This document shows positions 16,655-26,291 of a DNA stretch of 64,000 nucleotides, in pieces. The stretch lies in the NCBI RefSeq assembly GCF_014193655.1, contig NZ_JACHZQ010000005.1, positions 434,001-498,000 on the forward strand. Direction: 5' to 3'. A program made the translations under genes and the position numbers. Position 1 is the first letter of the stretch. Every line of letters starts with the position of its first letter. The notes below the pieces were generated by a model. The model saw nothing but the letters and a program-made list of their open reading frames with translations. It was not told where the DNA came from and did no database searches. Source of the stretch: Rhizobium sp. BK313. Its GTDB lineage: Bacteria; Pseudomonadota; Alphaproteobacteria; Rhizobiales; Rhizobiaceae.

Positions 16655-17623
16655 GTGGGCACAAACCGCAACAGCGTTGCCGGTGGCTTGGCCATTGGCG
16701 CGAACGCGCCAGTGCGCGTCGAAACTTATCAGAAGGCACCGGGCGTGTTTGCGCGCAATGCGCCGGGCTATCTGTTTCTCCTGCCCTGGTTCATCGGCTT
16801 CTTCGGCCTGACCCTCGGGCCGGCGGTCGTGTCGCTGTATCTGTCTTTCACCGACTATAACCTGCTGCAGGCGCCGCATCTGGTCGGACTGGAGAATTAT
16901 GCGCGCATCGCCACCGGCGACGACAAGTTCATCTCGTCGATGAAGGTGACTTTGTTTTACGTCGTGTGTTCCGTGCCGCTGAAACTTGCCTTCGCGCTGT
17001 TGGTGGCGCTGTTGCTCAACCGTGGCATTCGTGGCCTGCCGGTCTATCGCGCCATCTTCTATCTGCCGTCGCTCCTCGGCTCCAGCGTCGCCATCGCAGT
17101 ACTCTGGCGGCAGATTTTCGACGGCGACGGCGTCGTCAACACGCTGTTGTGGTACGTGCTCGGCATCAATGGTCCGAGTTGGATTTCCAACCCGAACTAC
17201 TCGCTCTACACCCTCATCATTCTCGCCATCTGGCAGTTCGGCTCGCCGATGATCATCTTCCTTGCGGGCCTCCGGCAGATCCCAACCGATCTCTATGAGG
17301 CCGCCAGCCTCGACGGCGCATCCAAGGCGCGGATTTTCTTCAAGATCACCCTGCCGCTGCTGACACCGGTCATCTTCTTCAACGCTGTCGTGCAGACCAT
17401 CGACGCCTTCAAGGCCTTCACGCCGGCCTATGTCATCTCGTCAGGCACCGGCGGGCCGATCGACTCCACCTTGTTCTACACGCTCTACCTCTACCAGGAA
17501 GCCTTCGGCTATTTCCGCATGGGATATGCCGCAGCCCTTGCCTGGGTCCTGGTGATCATCATCGCGATCTTCACCGCCTTCTCTTTCCTCTCCGCTCGTT
17601 ATTGGGTCCACTACGATGACTGA
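16655..17623 (+). CDS. Sugar ABC transporter permease (MalF/UgpA type)
   Basis: An inner-membrane permease of 322 residues with about six hydrophobic segments (for example YLFLLPWFIGFFGLTLGPAV near residue 30). The EAA loop is YEAASLDGASKARIFFKITL near residue 215. It starts with GTG only 4 bases after the binding-protein stop, and its end overlaps the next permease by 8 bases, so the genes are translationally coupled. It forms the heterodimeric channel with the next gene product. Confidence 0.9.
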   Translation: MGTNRNSVAGGLAIGANAPVRVETYQKAPGVFARNAPGYLFLLPWFIGFFGLTLGPAVVSLYLSFTDYNLLQAPHLVGLENYARIATGDDKFISSMKVTLFYVVCSVPLKLAFALLVALLLNRGIRGLPVYRAIFYLPSLLGSSVAIAVLWRQIFDGDGVVNTLLWYVLGINGPSWISNPNYSLYTLIILAIWQFGSPMIIFLAGLRQIPTDLYEAASLDGASKARIFFKITLPLLTPVIFFNAVVQTIDAFKAFTPAYVISSGTGGPIDSTLFYTLYLYQEAFGYFRMGYAAALAWVLVIIIAIFTAFSFLSARYWVHYDD

Positions 17624-18500
17624 CGCGAAGCTCACCCACTTTCCTGACGATCTGAACCCGCCGCGCGGGCGTCCTTGGTTCCTGTCGGTCCTCATCCACG
17701 TCGCGCTGGTCGGTGCATCGATCGTGATGCTCTACCCGTTGCTCTGGATGCTGTCCGGCTCGATCAAAGACCAGAATGAAATCTTCGGCACCGCATCGCT
17801 GATCCCGTCGCAGTTCGACTTCAGCTCCTATGCGCGCGGCTGGTTCGGCGGGCAGGTGACCTTCGGCTCGTTCGTGTGGAACTCCGTCGTCATCGCCGTC
17901 CTTTCTGTCATCGGCAATGTCATCTCCTGCTCGCTTGCGGCCTATGCCTTCGCGCGGCTGAATTTCTGGGGCAAGAATTTCTGGTTCGCGCTGATGCTCG
18001 GCACGCTGATGCTGCCCTATCACGTTACCCTGATCCCGCAATACATCCTGTTCCTGAAGCTCGGCTGGGTGAAAACCATGCTGCCGCTGGTCGTACCGAA
18101 ATTCCTTGCGGTCGACGCCTTCTTCATCTTCCTGATGGTGCAGTTCTTCCGCGGCATTCCGCGCGAGCTGGACGAGGCGGCGATGATGGATGGCTGCAGC
18201 CCCTGGCGTATCTACTGGCGCATCATGCTGCCGCTGTCGCTGCCGGTTCTCGCGACCGCCGCCATCTTCTCCTTCATCTGGACCTGGGACGATTTCTTCG
18301 GCCCGTTGATCTATCTCTCCGACATCAACACCTACACGGTGCAGCTCGGCCTGCGCTCCTTCGTCGACTCGACCGGAAGCTCCGACTGGAGCAGCCTGTT
18401 CGCCATGTCGAGCATCTCGCTGATCCCCGTATTTCTGATCTTCCTGTTCTTCCAGAGGCTGCTGATCGACGGGATCGCGACCGCCGGCCTCAAGCGCTGA
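17616..18500 (+). CDS. Sugar ABC transporter permease (MalG/UgpE type)
   Basis: The second channel subunit, 294 residues. It has an N-terminal hydrophobic segment (VALVGASIVMLYPLLWMLSG) and the EAA loop ELDEAAMMDGCSPWRIYWRI near residue 190. The start ATG lies inside the end of the preceding permease gene. It is followed by a 73-bp gap with a strong hairpin and then two dehydrogenase genes on the same strand. Confidence 0.9.
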   Translation: MTDAKLTHFPDDLNPPRGRPWFLSVLIHVALVGASIVMLYPLLWMLSGSIKDQNEIFGTASLIPSQFDFSSYARGWFGGQVTFGSFVWNSVVIAVLSVIGNVISCSLAAYAFARLNFWGKNFWFALMLGTLMLPYHVTLIPQYILFLKLGWVKTMLPLVVPKFLAVDAFFIFLMVQFFRGIPRELDEAAMMDGCSPWRIYWRIMLPLSLPVLATAAIFSFIWTWDDFFGPLIYLSDINTYTVQLGLRSFVDSTGSSDWSSLFAMSSISLIPVFLIFLFFQRLLIDGIATAGLKR

Positions 18501-18508
18501 TACGAACC

Positions 18509-18543
18509 TTACGGTCCCGAATGCCCAAGGTTTGGGACCGTAA
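18509..18543 (+). other. Intercistronic hairpin between transporter and dehydrogenase genes
   Basis: TTACGGTCCC (18509-18518) pairs perfectly with GGGACCGTAA (18534-18543) across a 15-base loop. There is no T-tract, so it is unlikely to end transcription. It could stabilise the upstream transporter mRNA or be an RNase processing site, letting the segments be expressed at different levels. Confidence 0.55.
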
Positions 18544-18573
18544 CCAAAGAAACCCACTGAAAGGAAATGTCGC

Positions 18574-19599
18574 ATGAGCGCGCTGCGCTTTGCCGCCATC
18601 GGCCTCAATCACGATCACATCTACGGCCAGGTCAACGTCATGCTGCGGGCAGGCGCCGAGCTGGTCGCCTTCCACGCCGTCGAGGACGAGCTTGCGGCCG
18701 TCTTTTCCGGACGCTTCCCACAGGCAAGACGCGTTGCAGACAAGCGCGAAATCCTCGAGGACAGCTCGATCGACCTGATCGTCAGTGCGGCGATCTCCAG
18801 CGAGCGGTCGGGCGTCGCAATCGATGCCATGCGCCATGGCAAGGATGTGATGCTCGACAAGCCCGGCATGGTGACGCTGGATCAGCTCGCCGAGGTGCGC
18901 AGGGTACAGGCCGAAACCAAGCGTATCGTCTCCATTCTCTATTCCGAACATTTCGAGACCGCCTCGACCGTCAAGGCCGGCGAACTGGTCAAGGCCGGCG
19001 CCATTGGCAAGGTCATCCACACGACCGGTCTCGGGCCGCACCGGCTGCGCAAGCCGACGCGGCCGGAGTGGTTCTTCGACCGCAAGCGCTATGGCGGCAT
19101 CATTACCGATATCGCCTCGCATCAATGCGAGCAGTTCCTCTTCTTCGCCGGCTCGCTGGAAGCCGAGGTTCTGTCCGCGACCGTCTCGAACCGCGCCAAT
19201 TCCGACACGCCCGGCCTGCAGGATTACGGCGATTTCCACCTGCGCACGCCTGACGTCACCGGCTATGTCCGCGTCGACTGGTTCACGCCCGACGGGCTTC
19301 CCACCTGGGGTGATGGCCGCCTCTTCATTGTCGGCACCGAGGGCACCATCGAGCTGCGCAAATATATCGACGTCGCCGGCCGCCCCGGCACCGATCATTT
19401 GTTCCTGACCGACCGCAAGGGCATGCAGCATATCGACTGCAGCGGTCTAGAGCTGCCTTATGGCCGGCAACTGGCCGCCGATATCAGGGACCGCACCGAA
19501 ACCGCGATGGGACAGGATCATTGCTTCAAGGCCATGGAGCTGGCGCTAAAGGCGCAGGCTATCGCCGAGGCGACATCGCTCAACAGCATACAAAGGTAA
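18574..19599 (+). CDS. Gfo/Idh/MocA-family oxidoreductase
   Basis: A 341-residue NAD(P)-dependent dehydrogenase. The start segment FAAIGLNHDHIYGQ replaces the common GxGxxG with a His-rich variant, and the family EKP motif appears as DKPG (VMLDKPGMVT). TDIASHQCEQFLFFAG provides the expected active-site His region. These substitutions suggest a divergent member, though the overall length and order of motifs fit. ATG after GAAAGGAAAT. It lies in the transporter operon just before a second dehydrogenase, so the two may catalyse successive or reciprocal redox steps. Confidence 0.82.
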   Translation: MSALRFAAIGLNHDHIYGQVNVMLRAGAELVAFHAVEDELAAVFSGRFPQARRVADKREILEDSSIDLIVSAAISSERSGVAIDAMRHGKDVMLDKPGMVTLDQLAEVRRVQAETKRIVSILYSEHFETASTVKAGELVKAGAIGKVIHTTGLGPHRLRKPTRPEWFFDRKRYGGIITDIASHQCEQFLFFAGSLEAEVLSATVSNRANSDTPGLQDYGDFHLRTPDVTGYVRVDWFTPDGLPTWGDGRLFIVGTEGTIELRKYIDVAGRPGTDHLFLTDRKGMQHIDCSGLELPYGRQLAADIRDRTETAMGQDHCFKAMELALKAQAIAEATSLNSIQR

Positions 19600-19606
19600 T
19601 TTGCAC

Positions 19607-20677
19607 ATGTCCGACGTTAAGAAAGTTGCGGTCATCGGTCTCGGCATCGGCCGCTCTCATATTGTCGAGGGCTATCTGCCGCATCCCGACCGCTTCGAAG
19701 TCGCCGTGCTCTGCGATCTCAACGAAGAGCGCCTGAACGCCATTGGCGACGAGTTCGGCATCACGAGGCGCATCAAGGATTTCGTCGAAGTGCTGAACAT
19801 GCCGGATATCGACATTATCGATATCTGCACGCCGCCCGGATCGCATTTCGAGCTGATCCTGCAGGCGCTTGCCGCCGGCAAGCATGTGGTCTGCGAAAAG
19901 CCGCTGGTCGGCTCGCTCGCCGATATCGACGCCATCATCGCAGCGGAAAAGACGGCGAAAGGCAGACTGATGCCGATCTTCCAATACCGCTATGGCGACG
20001 GCATCCAGAAGGCCAAGCGCATCATCGACGCCGGCATCGCCGGCAAGCCCTATGTCGCCACTTCCGAAACCCATTGGGTCCGTACCGGAGAATACTATGC
20101 CGTTCCCTGGCGCGGCAAATGGGCGACAGAACTCGGCGGCGTGCTGATGACTCATTCGATCCATCTGCATGACATGCTGACCTATCTGATGGGGCCGATC
20201 GCTGGCCTCTTCGGCCGCGTCGCCACCCGCGTCAACGATATTGAAGTCGAGGATTGCGCCAGCGCGAGTCTGCTTATGGCCAACGGCGCGCTTGCGACGA
20301 TCAGCGCGACGCTTGGTTCGCAGGAACAGATCAGCCGACTGCGCCTCGCTTTTGAAAACGTTCTGATCGAGAGCAACCACGAACCCTACAGCCCCGGCCA
20401 GGACCCGTGGAAAATCGTGCCCGCCAATGATGAAGTGGCGGCGAAGATCGATGCATTGCTTGCCGATTGGACCCCCGTGCCGATCCGTTTCAACACGCAG
20501 ATGAAGCTCTTCCATGAAGCTCTGGTTTCCGGCGGACCACTGCCGGTGACCACGGTCGACGCCCGTCAGGCGCTGGAGCTGGTGACCGCGTTCTACGAAT
20601 CGTCGGAAACCCGTACCGAGGTCCGCTTTCCGGTCGGCCCGGAGAGTACGAAATACAAGAGCTGGAGGCCGGCATGA
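19607..20677 (+). CDS. Gfo/Idh/MocA-family oxidoreductase
   Basis: A 356-residue dehydrogenase with the nucleotide-binding motif VAVIGLGIGRSHI, the EKP motif in VVCEKPLVG, and MTHSIHLHDMLTYLMG containing active-site His residues. I chose the ATG at 19607; an in-frame TTG at 19601 is also possible. It begins 7 bases after the previous dehydrogenase and overlaps a possible upstream ATG of the ATPase gene, so it is in the same operon. This is the fourth dehydrogenase of this family in 10.5 kb. Confidence 0.86.
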   Translation: MSDVKKVAVIGLGIGRSHIVEGYLPHPDRFEVAVLCDLNEERLNAIGDEFGITRRIKDFVEVLNMPDIDIIDICTPPGSHFELILQALAAGKHVVCEKPLVGSLADIDAIIAAEKTAKGRLMPIFQYRYGDGIQKAKRIIDAGIAGKPYVATSETHWVRTGEYYAVPWRGKWATELGGVLMTHSIHLHDMLTYLMGPIAGLFGRVATRVNDIEVEDCASASLLMANGALATISATLGSQEQISRLRLAFENVLIESNHEPYSPGQDPWKIVPANDEVAAKIDALLADWTPVPIRFNTQMKLFHEALVSGGPLPVTTVDARQALELVTAFYESSETRTEVRFPVGPESTKYKSWRPA

Positions 20678-20721
20678 CTACGGCCCTGCGAGCCATCAGG
20701 ACGAACAAGGAGGAAGCGCCC

Positions 20722-21801
<1,080 letters not shown>

Positions 21802-21869
21802 GGGAAGCTAATGGCGCGCAGGGTTATCTCGTCCACCAAGGGCGAGATGGGTTCCGCATTTGCCGCGCC

Positions 21870-24341
21870 TTAAACCTCGACTATTCGCCGGCTACCCAGG
21901 GTTCTGATCTGACCGGTAGGAACAGTCTCTGTCGAAGTTCCAGCTCTCGGATGAAGCCTCAACCGCCGGGTTACGCCCGGCGGCAAGTGGAACCAGTCAT
22001 CCTCCGCCCGATAGGCTTCGAAATCGATCTGTACCGATTGCGCCAGCCGGTCGCCACGCAGATCGAGGAACCAGTGATCATCCTGCTGCGAAACGGATGC
22101 CACGATTTCGGACTCGTGGAAGGCTTTCGTCCTGCCCAAGGGAAAATCGAAGGCCTCGGCAATCAACCTCCCGGTATCGCGCGCCGTCAACTGCGCCACC
22201 GTCACGTCATGCGACGGCGGCCCGAAACGGAAGGCATAGGTCGTGTCGAAGAAGGCGCCGAAGAGATCGGTGCAGGCGATCTTGCGTTTGGCGCGGGCTT
22301 CGATCGACAGTTCCTGTTTGCCGCTCACCACAGTCTGCCGGCCGTCTCGCAAGCAGACCACATCGAGATCAAGATCAACGACAACATCGCCCTCGTTGAT
22401 GACGTGCACATTGAGGCCGTTGGTACCTTCGTCGGTCAGCAATACCTGTATCGGCCGAAAGGCACGACGGAGCGCATACCATATGGCTTTCGGCTCGCCG
22501 GTCGAATCGATCACGCCCCAGCCGGGGCCGGGCAGCAGATCCTGCAGCGTCCAGACGAGGGCACCATTGCAGCCGGAGCCCTGCCGCCGCCATTCGGCAT
22601 AGGCCTCTTCCGCGACTTCGCCGGTGACAGCCCGCGACAAAGCCAAATAGAGATCGGGGTCCTCCCGCCGCAGCCGGTTCGGCTCGAAGCCGTAGAGCTC
22701 GCTCAAATAGTGATCGCGCACATCCTCGAAATCCCAGGAAGCCCCGCGGTCGCGCGGCACACGCTCCTTCCATAGCGGGCTATGGACCGCCGGGACCGGA
22801 AGATGCCGCGCCAGCGTCCGGGCCTGCGGCACATGTGCGAAAGCCAGGCTTTCCGCTGCGAAGCGGACATCGGCGCGACGCGCATCGTCGAGCGGCCGCA
22901 TATAGGCCCCGACGCCATAGTAGTGCGTCACACCTGCATTTGGGGAAAACGGCATGGCGCCGCCTGAGGGAGAATTGACGACATAGGGAACGTCGGGCCG
23001 CAGGGACTTGACGACCGCCGGGATGACCTCCTCCACGATCGGGCTCGCCCAAAACCGCTCCGGCAGTCCCAGCATCGCCGCCTGTTGATGCATCTCGCTG
23101 CCGCCGCAAAGCACGGCGAGCGACGGCGACAGGCGCGTGCCGGAAAGAAACTGCGCCGCTTCCGCCTCGACATGGGCAGTAAAAGCCTTGTCGTTCTTCG
23201 GATAATCGAAATTGGCGAACATGAAATCCTGCCAAACCAGCAGGCCGAGTTCGTCGCAGAGCCGGAAGAATTCCCGGGTCTCATAGGCCATGGTGCCGCC
23301 GATGCGGACCATGTTCATGCCGGCCTCCGCCGCCAGCCGCAGCCAGGGATCGTAGTCTTCGCGGCCACCGGGCAGACGGGCGATATCCGCCGTCGTCCAA
23401 ACGGCGCCGCGGCAGAAGATGCGCTCGCCATTGACAACAAGCGCAAAATCTCGGCCGTCCGCGCCACGATCGACTATCAGCCGGCGGAAACCGGTACGCC
23501 CGAGCGGATGCTCGACACCATCGATGATCAGCGCGACATCATGAAGATAGGGCGTTCCATGGGTATGCGGCCACCAAGGCGTCACGCCGGGGATTTTCAG
23601 GATCGCCGTGCAATGCCCGCTATTGTCTTTCTCGAAAGCCTGTTCGACGTCGCCGCAGCGAAGCGCGATCTCACCGACCTGCCCCTCGACAACGAGCGAG
23701 GCATAAAGCCGGCCCTCGCCGTCCGCCAGCAGATCCGGACGCAGAGAAAGGTCGCGAATGACGGGACTATGCGGGCGCAACAGCGAAATCGGCCGCCAGG
23801 GACCGACAGCTTGGATTTCCGGGCACCATCCGGGCATATGGCCGAGCAGGGTCGTGCGCACCAGGCGCAACCCCTGCGGCGTGATCATCTGCGGCCGCCA
23901 GCGGGCCCTAGGGCCGGGTTCGGCAAGCCGCGGTTCCAGGGCGCGAAAACACAGTGCCAACTCATCGCCGCCAAGCAGGTCAACGGCGACTTCGTGCGAC
24001 TCGAACATGCTTTCGGAGACGAGGATTTTTCTGCCGTTCAGAAAGACTTCGCAGAGCGTCGCCAGTCCCCCGAGCCGCAGAACCGCATTACCGGCGTCGG
24101 CATCGACCAATCGGCAAAGATACCAGGCATCCCTGTCATTCAGCGGATGGGGGTGCTCCCGATTGAAGAGCCCGGCCCTTTCCAGCGCCTCGGCCACGGT
24201 ACCCGGCACCGGCGCCGGGATGAGCCCAGCCGAAAGCGGCACGTCCGAAGGCGAGGCGCAGGCGACCGCATCCGTCAGAACCAGATTCCACCCTTCGCTC
24301 AGCAGCGTCTCGCCGCTGATATCAGCCAAACGCCCTTGCAT
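21870..24341 (-). CDS. Glycoside hydrolase family 2, beta-mannosidase-like
   Basis: An 823-residue glycosidase with the GH2 order: an N-terminal jelly-roll containing PVPGTVAEAL, immunoglobulin-like domains, then a barrel with AGMNMVRIGGTMAYETREFFRLCDELGLLVWQDFMFANFDYP. CGGSEMHQQ takes the place of the acid/base WSGNNE-type motif, and GALVWTLQDLLPGPGWGVIDSTGEPKAIWYALRR closely follows beta-mannosidase C-terminal barrels. There is no signal peptide, so it should act in the cytoplasm on an imported mannoside or related glycoside. The ATG at 24341 (GAGGG upstream) is preferred because the extension to 24380 runs into an intergenic repeat. It converges on the sugar importer operon. Confidence 0.82.
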   Translation of the reverse strand: MQGRLADISGETLLSEGWNLVLTDAVACASPSDVPLSAGLIPAPVPGTVAEALERAGLFNREHPHPLNDRDAWYLCRLVDADAGNAVLRLGGLATLCEVFLNGRKILVSESMFESHEVAVDLLGGDELALCFRALEPRLAEPGPRARWRPQMITPQGLRLVRTTLLGHMPGWCPEIQAVGPWRPISLLRPHSPVIRDLSLRPDLLADGEGRLYASLVVEGQVGEIALRCGDVEQAFEKDNSGHCTAILKIPGVTPWWPHTHGTPYLHDVALIIDGVEHPLGRTGFRRLIVDRGADGRDFALVVNGERIFCRGAVWTTADIARLPGGREDYDPWLRLAAEAGMNMVRIGGTMAYETREFFRLCDELGLLVWQDFMFANFDYPKNDKAFTAHVEAEAAQFLSGTRLSPSLAVLCGGSEMHQQAAMLGLPERFWASPIVEEVIPAVVKSLRPDVPYVVNSPSGGAMPFSPNAGVTHYYGVGAYMRPLDDARRADVRFAAESLAFAHVPQARTLARHLPVPAVHSPLWKERVPRDRGASWDFEDVRDHYLSELYGFEPNRLRREDPDLYLALSRAVTGEVAEEAYAEWRRQGSGCNGALVWTLQDLLPGPGWGVIDSTGEPKAIWYALRRAFRPIQVLLTDEGTNGLNVHVINEGDVVVDLDLDVVCLRDGRQTVVSGKQELSIEARAKRKIACTDLFGAFFDTTYAFRFGPPSHDVTVAQLTARDTGRLIAEAFDFPLGRTKAFHESEIVASVSQQDDHWFLDLRGDRLAQSVQIDFEAYRAEDDWFHLPPGVTRRLRLHPRAGTSTETVPTGQIRTLGSRRIVEV

Positions 24342-24357
24342 TGGATCCCTCAGCTCA

Positions 24358-24407
24358 GAACATGATTCCGAAAAGCGCAAATCGGATTTTGGGACGAGAT
24401 CATGTTC
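24358..24407. repeat. Palindromic intergenic repeat
   Basis: GAACATGAT (24358-24366) is the perfect complement of ATCATGTTC (24399-24407), with a second weaker inverted pair inside (TTCCGAAAA / GGATTTTGG). The element fills the whole gap between the DUF1839 and GH2 genes. The pattern is that of short palindromic repeats common in rhizobial intergenic DNA. Confidence 0.65.
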
Positions 24408-24409
24408 AA

Positions 24410-25369
24410 CTACAGCTTCTGTTCAAGCAGCCTCATCATGGAATCCCATGCCTCCGCGGCCGGATCAAGGGCCGTCTGCAGCGGCTCGAATTTCTTGCGC
24501 GTTATGGCGCGGGCAAGCTGGAACTGCACCGATTTCGCCACTTCCGAAATTCGCCGGGCCTCACCGGCAGCCTCGGAAAAATCCGCCGACAGCCAGTCGA
24601 GATGACTGCCCGCCAGCTCGAAATTGGCGCCGAGCTGACGCAGCGTATTGAAGGCATACTTATGAAAGAAGCCGAAGGGCCGCTCGGCCACTGCTTCCAC
24701 CTGCGCCGGAAAAACCGCTGCGAAGGCACGGATCGGATTGGCCGTAGGACGACGGCGGAAATGGAAGGCCAGAAGTTGCCTGGATGTCTGGCGGATGGCA
24801 GCTTCGCCTGGCACGCTCTCCGGAAACTTCGCGAATTCCGTATAGGGCAGGAAGGGCAGATCCTCGTCCGTCAGATGCAGTTGGAACAGCCCGTCGAAAT
24901 CCTCGCCCGACAGCCGGAAGAAGCCGCCATTGTGGAAATAGTCGACCTCGCGGGCCGCCATGTCCAACCTGTTGATGGCGACGGTCGTCTTGCCGTGCTC
25001 GCGGCGATAGCCGACACCCTGCGTATCGGGCATGTAGAAGGAATCCATCTCGACCAGGCAGAGCCGGCCACGGCCGATCTGCTCGGCGACATGGTGCTGG
25101 ACCTTGTCGTAGATCGCCAGCTCGGTGCAGCGGACGCCGTAGAGCGCTTCGAGATCCTCTAGCGGCGCTTTGAAGAAGGTGAACTGATCGCCCTCGAAAT
25201 CCTGACCCAGCGTGAAGCCGAGCATGGCTTCCGGCGGCAGCTTCAGGCTTGCCAGCACTTCGATCCAGAGATCGATGTAGCAATTGGTTTCCGGCCACAT
25301 GCGCTCGCTATTGTGCAGCGCATGTGGCTTGTATGCGGTGGGATCGAGTCCCGCGAAGACGGAGGCCAT
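24410..25369 (-). CDS. DUF1839-family protein, possible BtrH-like acyltransferase
   Basis: A 319-residue cytoplasmic protein of the DUF1839 family, function unproven. What I see: NSERMWPETNCYIDLWIEVL (Cys30) near the N-terminus, then MLGFTLGQDFEGDQFTFFK, then LCLVEMDSFYMPD (D109, D114) and GYRREHGKTTVAI (His125). The order Cys, glycine-rich turn, VxxDSFYxP, H, beta-strand resembles the papain-like fold of BtrH, which transfers an acyl group from a carrier protein to an aminoglycoside. That resemblance is my inference. The start at 25369 lies 8 bases after the ligase stop. Co-transcription with a carrier protein and its amino-acid ligase supports a role in unloading the carrier. Confidence 0.75.
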   Translation of the reverse strand: MASVFAGLDPTAYKPHALHNSERMWPETNCYIDLWIEVLASLKLPPEAMLGFTLGQDFEGDQFTFFKAPLEDLEALYGVRCTELAIYDKVQHHVAEQIGRGRLCLVEMDSFYMPDTQGVGYRREHGKTTVAINRLDMAAREVDYFHNGGFFRLSGEDFDGLFQLHLTDEDLPFLPYTEFAKFPESVPGEAAIRQTSRQLLAFHFRRRPTANPIRAFAAVFPAQVEAVAERPFGFFHKYAFNTLRQLGANFELAGSHLDWLSADFSEAAGEARRISEVAKSVQFQLARAITRKKFEPLQTALDPAAEAWDSMMRLLEQKL

Positions 25370-25377
25370 GGAAACGA

Positions 25378-26286
25378 TCAGCCCCACAGCGCCTTGCGCA
25401 CGCTCTCGGGCCATTCCTTGGTATCGAGACCGTGATGGTGGAACAGTGCCAGCGCGATGCGCTCCAGGCCGAAGCCGACGCAGGCGGTATGCGCGACGCT
25501 GCCATCCTCGAAGTTCAGGCCCCATTTCGCGCCGAAGGCGTCCTGATGATAGTTGAAGCTCATGCAGGCGGTCGGATTGGCGGACGAGGTGATCGGGATC
25601 AGCAGCTCGAACTTCAGGTTCTGGTCGCGCTGGTTATTGGCGAGCATCTTGCCGGCGCGGCCGAAGAACGGATCGTTGGCAACGTCGATGGTCACCTCGA
25701 GGCCGACGGCCTTCATCATCTCGACGCCGCGATCCATCCAGCTTTGGCGAAAGTCAGTGACGTGCTTGTCGGTGCCCATGCAGACATATTCGCGCATGCG
25801 GAACAGTTGCTGGCGAGCCGGGTCCTTGGAAGGCTCGTGGCGGAAGCAATAGGACTGCAGGTCGAAGAGCGCGCCGTTCTCCGGCAGATGGCCGCGCTTG
25901 GCGACCGTCGGATAGAGCGGATAGCAGGCCGCCGGCGTCAGCACGATGTCGGTCGCTTCCTGATCCTTCGTCCAGTCCTCGCCGACTTCCATGCACTTCA
26001 GGAGGCTCAGGTGGTCGAGCTCGCTGCCGCAGAAGCTATGCACGGTACCCGCAAGCTGCGGAAAGCTCTTCATGTAGCCGCTCTTTTCAAAGAAGGCGCG
26101 GTTCATGCCGGGCGGAAAACGGATGGCCTCGGCGCCGTCGGCGCCGCCGAACTTGTCGATCAGGCGTTCGAAGGCGGCGATGACGTCTTCGAACTGGCCA
26201 CTACGGCCATAAAGACCATCAACGCCGGTGTCGATCAGAAGACCGGATTCAAAAAGGCGGTCGAGAAACGAGGTCTGCATATCCAT
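25378..26286 (-). CDS. Amino acid:[carrier protein] ligase (SerRS-like)
   Basis: A 302-residue homologue of the catalytic core of atypical seryl-tRNA synthetases that lacks a tRNA-binding domain. Known relatives in Bradyrhizobium and Agrobacterium activate glycine or alanine with ATP and load it onto the phosphopantetheine arm of a dedicated carrier protein. Motif 2 is FRHEPSKDPARQQLFRMREY and motif 3 is CVGFGLERIALALF. Candidate zinc ligands are C121, E166 and C269, at the positions expected for this family. The cognate carrier is encoded at 27485-27736. Start choice is either of two in-frame ATGs (26286 or 26280). Which amino acid is used cannot be told from the sequence. Confidence 0.92.
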   Translation of the reverse strand: MDMQTSFLDRLFESGLLIDTGVDGLYGRSGQFEDVIAAFERLIDKFGGADGAEAIRFPPGMNRAFFEKSGYMKSFPQLAGTVHSFCGSELDHLSLLKCMEVGEDWTKDQEATDIVLTPAACYPLYPTVAKRGHLPENGALFDLQSYCFRHEPSKDPARQQLFRMREYVCMGTDKHVTDFRQSWMDRGVEMMKAVGLEVTIDVANDPFFGRAGKMLANNQRDQNLKFELLIPITSSANPTACMSFNYHQDAFGAKWGLNFEDGSVAHTACVGFGLERIALALFHHHGLDTKEWPESVRKALWG

Positions 26287-26291
26287 GACGG

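Noticed and set aside
23085..24365. A 426-codon open frame on the plus strand
   Set aside because: Antisense to the GH2 gene, with biased composition and no recognisable motifs.
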